Shown: one piece after another, positions 8,765 through 16,649 of the stretch
How positions within the stretch are numbered: the stretch's first letter is position 1
How the letters are laid out: the number at the start of each line of letters is the position of its first letter
Source of the DNA: Pararhodobacter zhoushanensis
Lineage (GTDB): Bacteria > Pseudomonadota > Alphaproteobacteria > Rhodobacterales > Rhodobacteraceae
Direction: 5' to 3'
Length of the DNA stretch: 64,000 nt
NCBI RefSeq assembly: GCF_025949695.1
Contig: NZ_JAPDFL010000001.1
Span: 781,001-845,000, forward strand
The notes under the pieces: generated by a model
Told to the model about the DNA's origin: nothing
Databases searched by the model: none
Seen by the model: the letters and a program-made list of their open reading frames with translations, nothing else
Program-made: the position numbers and the translations under genes

Positions 8765-9643
8765 TCAGACTGCCGCGAAATCGCTCACAGCGTAACCCTG
8801 AAGATACAGCAGCGCGGTGAGATCGCCGTGATTCACCCGCAACTCGCATTGCGCCGCGACCGAGGGCTTGGCGTGCAGCGCAACGCCCGCGCCCGCCAGA
8901 TGCAGCATGCCCAGATCATTGGCCCCGTCGCCCACCGCGATGACATCCGCGGGGGTGAGGCCCAGCCGGTCGGTGATCTCGATCAGCGCGTCGACCTTGG
9001 CCTGTTTGCCAAGGATCGGCATCGCGACCGTGCCGGTCAGTTTGCCATCGGCTTCCAGCAGCGTGTTGGCGCGGTTTTCGTCAAAGCCGAGGGCGGCCGC
9101 GACTTTCTGCGTGAAGGCGGTGAACCCGCCCGACACCAGCGCGGCGTGGCCGCCATGCGCTTTCATCGTGGCGATCAGCACCTTGCCGCCGGGCATGTAG
9201 GTGATGCGTTCGGCCAGCACCTGTTCGATGACGGTGACGGGCAGGTCTTTCAGCAGCCCGACCCGCTCGTTCAGCGCCGCCTCGAAATCCAGCTCGCCGT
9301 TCATCGCCCGCGCGGTGATGCCCGCGACATGCGCGCCGACACCGGCCATGTCGGCCAGCTCGTCGATGCATTCCTGCTCGATCATGGTTGAGTCCATATC
9401 GGCCAGCAGCATCGCCTTGCGGCGATTGGCGCTGTCTTGCACGCACAGGTCCACGCCCATGGATTGCAGCTGGTCCCAGGCTTCCCACCGGCTGGCGGGC
9501 AGGGTGGCGACCTCGAACTCGGCGGCGATACCGGGGTTCAGCCAGCGCAGCGTGCCGCCGCCCCAGGCATTGCGCAGCGAATCGGCCAGCGCGGGTTCAA
9601 GGGTCGGAGCGGTGGGTGAGGTCAGCAGCGTGGCGGTGAACAT
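8765..9643 (-). CDS. serB: phosphoserine phosphatase
   Basis: Dephosphorylates O-phosphoserine, the last step of serine synthesis. HAD-family motifs are complete: DMDST (nucleophile Asp), VSGGFT, a motif-III lysine in GKQAKVDAL, and GDGANDLGML. The length of 292 residues with an N-terminal ACT-like extension is usual for SerB. ATG 9643 (MFTATLLTSPT) is preferred over upstream in-frame codons that would add about 78 unlike residues. It is divergent from serC-serA, so all three serine enzymes sit in one locus. Confidence 0.95.
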   Translation of the reverse strand: MFTATLLTSPTAPTLEPALADSLRNAWGGGTLRWLNPGIAAEFEVATLPASRWEAWDQLQSMGVDLCVQDSANRRKAMLLADMDSTMIEQECIDELADMAGVGAHVAGITARAMNGELDFEAALNERVGLLKDLPVTVIEQVLAERITYMPGGKVLIATMKAHGGHAALVSGGFTAFTQKVAAALGFDENRANTLLEADGKLTGTVAMPILGKQAKVDALIEITDRLGLTPADVIAVGDGANDLGMLHLAGAGVALHAKPSVAAQCELRVNHGDLTALLYLQGYAVSDFAAV

Positions 9644-9789
9644 GGCGGCGTGGGGCCCTTTTCGTGCAAGCAAAACACGGGGGCGGTTAAACACGAATGC
9701 GGCGTTGATGCCAGTGTCTGTGCGGTTTCCCGCGCGCGATGCGCAGGTTTCCGATCGGGAACAGCGGGGGTGAGGAATCGTCAGGGGCG

Positions 9790-9890
9790 GGCGCGCGGCC
9801 GCGATTTTCCCGCTTGTGGAACCGGGGGTGTCGCGGCTATGCCCTGCAGCGGGACACCTCTCCCCAACGAGAGGCATCTATCTGGAAGGG
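9790..9890 (+). promoter_or_regulatory. candidate serC-type RNA leader
   Basis: The leader of serC can form a stem GGTGTC (near 9825) with GACACC (near 9855), followed by a compact hairpin CTCTC-N6-GAGAG just ahead of the GGAAGGG ribosome binding site. This arrangement upstream of serC in an alphaproteobacterium matches my recollection of the published serC RNA motif. The identity needs a covariance-model search, and the boundaries are approximate. Confidence 0.5.
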
Positions 9891-9894
9891 TACT

Positions 9895-11046
<1,152 letters not shown>

Positions 11047-11054
11047 CATCACAA

Positions 11055-11075
11055 GGGTGGGGTTCAACCCCACCC
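11055..11075. repeat. palindromic element, copy 1 of serC-serA spacer
   Basis: Perfect palindrome with 10-base arms GGGTGGGGTT and AACCCCACCC around a single C, followed by CTAC. It belongs to the TAGGGTG-type palindrome family seen elsewhere in the window. Confidence 0.9.
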
Positions 11076-11090
11076 TACAGAGCCCCGCCC

Positions 11091-11117
11091 GTAAGGTGGG
11101 GTTCAACCCCACCTTAC
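11091..11117. repeat. palindromic element, copy 2 of serC-serA spacer
   Basis: Perfect palindrome with 13-base arms GTAAGGTGGGGTT and AACCCCACCTTAC around a single C, 15 bases after copy 1. The core is the same as copy 1 with CTT in place of CCT. As RNA it would form a strong hairpin between serC and serA. Confidence 0.9.
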
Positions 11118-11139
11118 CCCAGATTTCAGGAGCCCCCTC

Positions 11140-12735
11140 ATGGCCCCCCGCGTTCTCGTTTCCGACGCCCTGTCCGAATCCGCCGTCCAGATCTTCCGCG
11201 ATCGCGGCATCGATGTCGATTTCCAGCCCAAACTGGGCAAGGACAAAGACAAGCTGGCCGAAATCATCGGTCAGTATGACGGTCTTGCCATCCGCTCGGC
11301 GACCAAGGTCACCGAAAAGATCATCGCCGCTGCGACCAATCTGAAAGTCATCGCCCGCGCCGGGATCGGCGTCGACAACGTGGATATTCCCGCCGCGTCG
11401 AAAAAGGGCATCATCGTGATGAACACGCCCTTCGGCAACTCGATCACCACCGCCGAGCACGCAATCGCGATGATGTTCGCCGTGGCGCGTCAGATCCCCG
11501 AAGCCAATGCATCGACCCATGCCGGCAAGTGGGAAAAGGCCAAGTTCATGGGGGTCGAGCTGTTCAACAAGACGCTGGGCGTGATCGGTGCGGGCAACAT
11601 CGGCGGCATCGTCTGCGACCGCGCCGTTGGCCTGAAAATGAAGGTCATCGCCTATGACCCCTTCCTGTCGGAAGAGCGTGCCAAGCAACTGGGCGTGACC
11701 AAGGTCGAGCTGGACGAACTGCTGGCGCGGGCTGATTTCATCACCCTTCACGTGCCGATGACCGACAAGACCCGCAACATCCTGTCGCGTGAGAACCTTG
11801 CCAAGACCAAGAAAGGCGTGCGCATCGTCAACTGCGCCCGTGGTGGTCTGATCGACGAGGACGCGCTGGCCGAGATGCTGACCGCAGGCCATATCGCGGG
11901 CGCTGCGCTGGACGTCTTCGCCGTCGAGCCCGCCACCGAGAGCCCGCTGTTCAACCTGCCCAATGTGGTCTGCACCCCGCACCTGGGTGCCTCGACCACC
12001 GAAGCGCAGGAAAACGTCGCGCTGCAGGTTGCCGAACAGATGTCGGATTACCTGCTGACCGGCGCCGTGCAGAACGCGCTGAACATGCCCTCGGTCACCG
12101 CCGAGGAAGCCGCCGTCATGGGCCCGTGGATCGCGCTGGCCAAGCATCTGGGCACTTTCGCCGGGCAGCTGACCGAAGAGCCGATCCGCGCGATCAACGT
12201 GCTTTATGACGGCACCGCCGCCGAGATGAACCTCAAGGCGCTGGATTGTGCGGTGATCTCGGGCGTGATGAAATTCTCGAACCCCGATGTGAACATGGTC
12301 TCGGCCCCGATCGTCGCGCGCGAGCGTGGCATCCAGATCTCGACCACGCATCAGGAGAAGTCGGGCAGCTTCGCGGGCTACATCAAGATCACCATTGTCA
12401 CTGACAAGCGCGAACGCTCGCTGGCGGGCACGGTGTTCTCGGATGGCAAGCCGCGCTTCATCCAGATCAAGGGCATCAACATCGACGCCGAGATCGGCGA
12501 GCACATGCTCTACACCACGAACGAGGACGTGCCGGGCATCATCGGTCTGCTGGGCATGACCATGGGCAAGAACGGCGTCAACATCGCCAACTTCACGCTG
12601 GGTCGGTCGGGTTCGGGCGAGGAAGCGATTGCGCTGTTGTATCTGGATGAGGCGATTGATCCCAAGGTGGTCGATACGCTGAACCAGACCGGCATGTTCC
12701 GTCAGGTGCGCCCGCTGAAGTTTGAGATCGCCTGA
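11140..12735 (+). CDS. serA: D-3-phosphoglycerate dehydrogenase
   Basis: First committed enzyme of serine synthesis, oxidising 3-phosphoglycerate with NAD. 531 residues, the long three-domain type: catalytic/NAD domains with GVIGAGNIGG near 147, NCARGGLID, the acid in VEPA and TPHLGAST; an intervening domain; and a C-terminal ACT domain (about 455-531) used for serine feedback. ATG 11140 is preceded by AGGAG. Probably co-transcribed with serC. Confidence 0.97.
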   Translation: MAPRVLVSDALSESAVQIFRDRGIDVDFQPKLGKDKDKLAEIIGQYDGLAIRSATKVTEKIIAAATNLKVIARAGIGVDNVDIPAASKKGIIVMNTPFGNSITTAEHAIAMMFAVARQIPEANASTHAGKWEKAKFMGVELFNKTLGVIGAGNIGGIVCDRAVGLKMKVIAYDPFLSEERAKQLGVTKVELDELLARADFITLHVPMTDKTRNILSRENLAKTKKGVRIVNCARGGLIDEDALAEMLTAGHIAGAALDVFAVEPATESPLFNLPNVVCTPHLGASTTEAQENVALQVAEQMSDYLLTGAVQNALNMPSVTAEEAAVMGPWIALAKHLGTFAGQLTEEPIRAINVLYDGTAAEMNLKALDCAVISGVMKFSNPDVNMVSAPIVARERGIQISTTHQEKSGSFAGYIKITIVTDKRERSLAGTVFSDGKPRFIQIKGINIDAEIGEHMLYTTNEDVPGIIGLLGMTMGKNGVNIANFTLGRSGSGEEAIALLYLDEAIDPKVVDTLNQTGMFRQVRPLKFEIA

Positions 12736-12758
12736 GGCGGATCAGCCGCATGAATGTG

Positions 12759-12789
12759 AGAGGGGGCCGCGTTTGGCCCCCTCTTTTTT
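12759..12789 (+). terminator. intrinsic terminator of serC-serA
   Basis: A 10-bp stem AGAGGGGGCC/GGCCCCCTCT with loop GCGTTT is followed by a T-run. It lies 24 bases after the serA stop and is the best intrinsic terminator in the first part of the window. Confidence 0.9.
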
Positions 12790-12812
12790 GCGTATTTTGG
12801 GCAAGATGAAGG
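12790..12812 (+). repeat. 3'-end core motif after serA
   Basis: GCGTATTTTGGG followed by CAAGATGAAGG immediately downstream of the serA terminator, in the same orientation relative to the gene as the copies after serB, cobB and cobJ. Confidence 0.75.
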
Positions 12813-12813
12813 G

Positions 12814-13755
12814 TCAGAGCGCCAGACGTGCGCCGGTATGGCCGGTGGTGCTGTCGGGGGTGTTGTGGCTGCGCGAATGGGTCTGATACCGCTCGCAATA
12901 GCTGGCGTGGCACAGGTACGAACCGCCGCGAATCACCCGGCCCGGGCCTTGGGCCGGTCCCTGCGGATCGCGCGGTGGCAGGGCGGCGGCGTGCGGCAGG
13001 TCGCCGAACCAGCTGGCCGTCCAGTCCCAGACATTGCCGGTCATGTTGTGGATCCCGTAGCCATTGGGCGCGTAGTGATCGGCGGGGCAGGTGCCGGTAA
13101 AGCCATCATCGGCGGTGTTGGTGTGGGGGAAGTCCCCCTGCCAGATGTTGTGGCGATGGCCTGAGGCGGGAACGAGGTCATTGCCCCAGGGATAGCGCTT
13201 GCCCTTCAGCCCGCCGCGCGCGGCGAATTCCCATTCGGCCTCGGTCGGCAGGCGGGTGCCGGTGAATTCGGCCAGCGCCTGCGCGTCAAACCAGCTCAGA
13301 TGCACGGCGGGGTGGGTGGCGCGGTCGTGCCAGTCGCTGCCCGGCCCTTCGGGCGCGGCCCAGGTTGCCCCGGCGACGGCGCGCCACCACGGGGTTTGCA
13401 CCGGGAACTCGCGGTATCCGGCGGGGTCGGCGAGGAACAGGTGGAAGACGAAGGACCAGCCTTCGGTTTCCGCCGTGGTGCGGTAGCCGGACTCGGCAAC
13501 GAAGGCAGCAAAAAGCTCGTTGGTGACGCTGGTGCGCGCGATCGAGAAGGGCGAGAGCCAGACCCGGCGCGGTGGGCTGTCGCGGTCATCGGGGTAGCGG
13601 CCTCTGGCGGCGCCCATCTCGAAGAAGCCGCCCTTGAGCGGGACCAGCGTGGCGGCCACCAGCGCTTTGAGCTCATCCGAGGCACGCCGGGTCAGGGCCG
13701 GGGCGGCGGGGACAGTGCCCCTGCCCGATGGTGCGCAACAGCTTTTGCCTTGCAT
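12814..13755 (-). CDS. formylglycine-generating enzyme (SUMF1/FGE family)
   Basis: Predicted to oxidise the cysteine of a CxPxR sulfatase motif to formylglycine. 313 residues with the full FGE-sulfatase fold. The active-site segment RGGSYLCHASYCERY carries both catalytic cysteines (about C282 and C287), so this is a bona fide FGE rather than one of the many family members that lack them. ATG 13755 has GGAGGGAG upstream. The N-terminus MQGKSCCAPSGRG contains a CxPS stretch resembling the substrate motif. No sulfatase gene is in the window. Confidence 0.93.
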   Translation of the reverse strand: MQGKSCCAPSGRGTVPAAPALTRRASDELKALVAATLVPLKGGFFEMGAARGRYPDDRDSPPRRVWLSPFSIARTSVTNELFAAFVAESGYRTTAETEGWSFVFHLFLADPAGYREFPVQTPWWRAVAGATWAAPEGPGSDWHDRATHPAVHLSWFDAQALAEFTGTRLPTEAEWEFAARGGLKGKRYPWGNDLVPASGHRHNIWQGDFPHTNTADDGFTGTCPADHYAPNGYGIHNMTGNVWDWTASWFGDLPHAAALPPRDPQGPAQGPGRVIRGGSYLCHASYCERYQTHSRSHNTPDSTTGHTGARLAL

Positions 13756-13854
13756 GGCTCCCTCCGTTTTCCCCGACATGCACCGGGGACGCGCCAAAGG
13801 CAACGGGCGGCCCCGAAGGACCGCCCGCGCCACCCGGCCGGGAGGGGGTTGCGA

Positions 13855-14262
13855 TTACCAGCCGAATTGGAGTGTCAGGCCGGTTTGTCCGCCGTTCTGG
13901 GCGACGGCGGCGTTGGTGTTCTGGCCGAACTGGAAGAGGCCGTAGGCGTTGTTGCCGCCCTGTTGCGAGATCGTGCCGGTGTGGCCTGCGCCTTCCTGAT
14001 GGATGATCGCCTGATCGGTGGCGCCTTGGGCGATGCCGGCGGCGTTGTTGACGCCGTGCTGGGTGACATGGCCGTTGGCGCGGACGTCGCGGTGCAGGGC
14101 ATAGGCGGCGAGGCCGAGGCGCAAGAGGTTGGCTTCCTGCTGGTTCGAGGGGGCGACGTTGATCGAGAGCGAGCCCGAGGCCTCGGCCGGGGTGGCGATG
14201 GGCAGGGTGGCCGAGGTGGCGAGGGCGGCTGCGAGGGCGAGTTTGGGGAGGAAAGCGGTCAT
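13855..14262 (-). CDS. curlin-repeat protein (possible minor curli subunit)
   Basis: Secreted 135-residue protein with signal peptide MTAFLPKLALAAALATSA. It has imperfect curlin repeats: VTQHGVNNAAGIAQ, ISQQGGNNAYGLFQ, FGQNTNAAVAQ. Only a few repeats are present and a non-repeat segment (about residues 30-60) precedes them, which resembles a CsgB-like minor or nucleator subunit more than the major one. It lies downstream of csgH and csgA on the same strand. The assignment as CsgB is inference. Confidence 0.8.
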   Translation of the reverse strand: MTAFLPKLALAAALATSATLPIATPAEASGSLSINVAPSNQQEANLLRLGLAAYALHRDVRANGHVTQHGVNNAAGIAQGATDQAIIHQEGAGHTGTISQQGGNNAYGLFQFGQNTNAAVAQNGGQTGLTLQFGW

Positions 14263-14413
14263 GGCGGGGTTCCTTGGCAGAGGAGGGGTGAAAATTGGGG
14301 GCGAGGAAAGTCTGAGGGGTGAAAAGCGGTCGATGAAACGTCAGGGGTCGTCAAAATCCGGTGGCTGGGCGCGGGCCAAAGGGTCCGGGGGTCGCCCGGC
14401 CACCGGTGCCGCG

Positions 14414-14812
14414 TCAGAGGCTGGGATCGGCGCAGGTGAGCCGGCGGCCGTTGACGCGGATTTCGAGATCGACGCTGTGGCTGGCGGGGGAGCCGGTCAG
14501 CTCGGTCTCGCCCAGCGGGGTGCGGACATGGGCCGGGGCGGTGAAATCGCCCGACTGGCGGATGGTGGCGCGGCCGCCGGATGAGCGGCTGGTGATCGCC
14601 ATCTCGTAGGTGCCGCTGATCGGGGTCGGCGAGAGCACGGTGCCGCCGATCTGGGTGCCGCCGGGCAAGGCGCTGAGCGCGATCTCGCAGCGCAGCGGGC
14701 CATTGGCGGTATCCGCGGTGGCCGAAGCCGAGGAACAGGCGGCGGCAAAGCCGGCGAGGCTCAGGCCCAGGAAAATGGCGGGGCCACGGTGGCTGGTGCT
14801 GAAAGGGCGCAT
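14414..14812 (-). CDS. csgH: CsgH-like curli chaperone
   Basis: Exported 132-residue protein. The N-terminus is hydrophobic and contains AAACSS, so it may be a lipoprotein or simply secreted. The mature part LRCEIALSALPGGTQIGGTV...ISGTYEMAITSRSSGGRATIRQSGDF matches the immunoglobulin-like CsgH fold known from alphaproteobacteria, which binds CsgA and restrains amyloid formation in the periplasm. It sits between csgA and the curlin-repeat gene, which supports the call. Confidence 0.82.
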   Translation of the reverse strand: MRPFSTSHRGPAIFLGLSLAGFAAACSSASATADTANGPLRCEIALSALPGGTQIGGTVLSPTPISGTYEMAITSRSSGGRATIRQSGDFTAPAHVRTPLGETELTGSPASHSVDLEIRVNGRRLTCADPSL

Positions 14813-14841
14813 GGGAAACTCCTGTGGCGAAAAGGCGGGAT

Positions 14842-14863
14842 GCGGGGGCGCGCTGCCCCCCGC
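14842..14863 (-). terminator. hairpin between csgA and csgH
   Basis: A stem with GCGGGGG/CCCCCGC arms lies just downstream of the csgA stop, with no T-run. It could attenuate or stabilise the mRNA so that the major subunit is made in excess (inference). Confidence 0.5.
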
Positions 14864-14871
14864 GAGAGAGG

Positions 14872-15306
14872 TCAGTACTGAACGATGGCGGCGACGTTGT
14901 TCGAGCCGTGCTGCTGCACCGAGGTCGAATGGCCGTTGCCGATCTGCACGACGGCGGCGACGTTGCGGTTGCCGTACTGGCCGACGGTGGCGTCGTTGTT
15001 GTTGCCCATCTGGCTGACGCCGACGACGTTGCGGCGGCCATACTGGTCGGTGTCGACCGAGTTGTAATAGCCGGTCTGGCCGACAGCGGCCTCGTTGCGG
15101 CGGCCGTCCTGGGTGTTGATCGACAGGTTGGCGCCGCCGTTCTGGATCACGGTCAGGCGCTGGCCACGGCCACCCTGGCCGCCACCGATCTGGTTGTTCC
15201 AGCCGTATTGCTCGACATGGACGCGGCTGCCGGTGGCAAGGGCGGGGGCTGCGGTGGCGGCGATGACGGCGATCAGGGCGACGGTTTTAAAGGTCTTGGC
15301 GAACAT
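14872..15306 (-). CDS. csgA: major curlin subunit CsgA-like
   Basis: Secreted amyloid fibre subunit, 144 residues from ATG 15306, with signal peptide MFAKTFKTVALIAVIAATAA. About nine imperfect repeats follow: QYGWNN, QNGGAN, QDGRRN, QTGYYN, QYGRRN, QMGNNN, QYGNRN, QIGNGH, QHGSNN, spaced about 11-13 residues, as in curlin strand-turn-strand units. GGAGA lies upstream of the start; the frame extends further upstream but without signal-peptide character. No csgE, csgF or csgG is in the window. Confidence 0.9.
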   Translation of the reverse strand: MFAKTFKTVALIAVIAATAAPALATGSRVHVEQYGWNNQIGGGQGGRGQRLTVIQNGGANLSINTQDGRRNEAAVGQTGYYNSVDTDQYGRRNVVGVSQMGNNNDATVGQYGNRNVAAVVQIGNGHSTSVQQHGSNNVAAIVQY

Positions 15307-15493
15307 GATGGGGGTCTCCGGTAATCTGTGGCGCTTGGCCGGTTGAATGGGTGTCTGGTGTGGTCGTTCGTCTGAGTGGTCCCGGGGGGCGCTGGCCGCT
15401 GTGGGCCGGTGGTGCGCTTCCGATGAACCCAACATGGGGCGGATCGGGGCGGTCAGACAAAATCACCGGGCTGAGGGGCGATAACCGGGGGGT

Positions 15494-15506
15494 GTTATCG
15501 GATAAC
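15494..15506. promoter_or_regulatory. candidate operator upstream of csgA
   Basis: GTTATCGGATAAC is a perfect palindrome around one base. A direct half-site GATAAC lies 15 bases closer to csgA, and another GTTATC occurs near 15659. The clustering suggests a binding site for an unidentified regulator of the curli genes, about 190 bases from the csgA start. Confidence 0.4.
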
Positions 15507-15722
15507 AACGCGGGGTTTTGCGGTTAGCACATTGGAAACGTGTGATTCTTCAGGCGGAGGCTTTGAGCGCGCTTTGACGCCTGTCGCGCAAGAATCGGTT
15601 GCCCCCGGTCGCCAAGCGCCGGAAATCTCGCCAGATCATCCGCCAGAAACGGCGGTGGTTATCGGATTGCAGAGGGGAGGCGCGGCCAAATGCGCCGCGC
15701 CGCCGAATCACCCGCAACCGCC

Positions 15723-15744
15723 GGTGCGCTGAAGCGCACCCTAC
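15723..15744. repeat. palindromic element (GGTGCGCT type)
   Basis: GGTGCGCTGAAGCGCACC is a perfect 8-bp hairpin with GA loop, followed by CTACCCC. It matches copies at 19700-19753 and 53299-53396. It lies between the IclR gene and the csgA promoter region. Confidence 0.9.
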
Positions 15745-15765
15745 CCCAGCGACAGGCCGCCCAGC

Positions 15766-16545
15766 TTAGCGGGTGCCGTCGCCCATCTTGACGGCGATGG
15801 AGCTGGCAGCGTCGCGCAGGCGCGACAGATGGAGGCGCGCGAAGTCTTCTTCGCTCATCGCGGTGCCGATCCAGACGACGTTGATCGCCGCGATCGGTTC
15901 GCCGAAGACCATCACCGGCACGGCCATCGCCATCACCTTGGCCTCGCTGGGGGCGGTGACGAAATAGCCGTATTGGCGGGTTGCATAGCCGCGCGCGCGG
16001 GTCTCGTCGATCAGGGCCTGAACGGCGGCGCGGTCGCGGGCCATGCTCTCGGGGCGGGCGCTGTTGTGCGACAGTTCTGCCAGGATCTCGTCCAGCCGGG
16101 CAGGGCTGCTCCAGGCCAGAATCGCGCGGCCCATCGCCGAGGGCAGCACATGGATATGCCGGGCGACAACGTCGCGGTTGACGACAAAGGGCGACAGGCG
16201 GCGCGAGCTTTCCAGCACGCGGATGCCGCCCTTGTCATAGATGCCCACGTCGGAGGGCCAGGCGATCTTGCCGCAGAGTTCGTCCAGCACCGGGGCGACG
16301 GTATCGGCCAGAATATCGCTGCGCGGGTCGCCGCCGTTGAAGCGGCTGAGGCTGGCCTGCCAATGTCCGTCGGTCCGCCGCCGCCGGGCAAAGCCGCCGG
16401 TGCGCAGGGTCTCGAGCATGCGCAGCAGGGTGGATTTCGGCAACTCGGTGCGCTGAGCAAGATCGGTCAGCGAATAGGCCCCGCCGCCTTCGAGGATGCC
16501 CAGCACCCTGAGTCCGCGCCCGAGCGATTCGATCTGCTTGACCAT
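15766..16545 (-). CDS. IclR family transcriptional regulator
   Basis: 259-residue DNA-binding regulator with an N-terminal winged helix (about residues 5-65, YSLTDLAQRTELPKSTLLRML) and a C-terminal IclR effector domain. ATG 16545 is preceded by GGAGGAG. It is divergent from a TRAP/TAXI transporter with about 100 bases between, so it very likely controls that transporter in response to its substrate. The intergenic GCCACAGTGTGAAACTTGCCAC region is a plausible operator area, but I cannot define the site. Confidence 0.9.
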   Translation of the reverse strand: MVKQIESLGRGLRVLGILEGGGAYSLTDLAQRTELPKSTLLRMLETLRTGGFARRRRTDGHWQASLSRFNGGDPRSDILADTVAPVLDELCGKIAWPSDVGIYDKGGIRVLESSRRLSPFVVNRDVVARHIHVLPSAMGRAILAWSSPARLDEILAELSHNSARPESMARDRAAVQALIDETRARGYATRQYGYFVTAPSEAKVMAMAVPVMVFGEPIAAINVVWIGTAMSEEDFARLHLSRLRDAASSIAVKMGDGTR

Positions 16546-16649
16546 GCGCGCTGCTCCTCCGACCCGCTGTGCCACAGTGTGAAACTTGCCACGAAACGAG
16601 TTGGGGCGCGAGGGGGGCTGTGCCTATGATCAGGGCAGGAGGAGTTTCC

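Larger units (their letters stand above)
15307..15765. other. intergenic region upstream of csgA
   Basis: About 460 bases between the csgA start and the end of the IclR gene. It holds the csgA 5' region, a GTTATC-type palindrome (15494-15506) and a TAGGGTG-type palindromic repeat (15723-15744). A short open frame at 15532-15732 has no recognisable product. No other gene was found. Confidence 0.6.

Noticed and set aside
13300-14322. Glycine-rich 340-codon plus-strand frame over the FGE and curli genes
   Set aside because: It crosses two real minus-strand genes and the spacer between them; the glycine richness mirrors reverse-complemented alanine/proline codons.
15532-15732. 66-codon plus-strand frame upstream of csgA
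   Set aside because: No ribosome binding site, no similarity that I recognise, and it ends inside a palindromic repeat.
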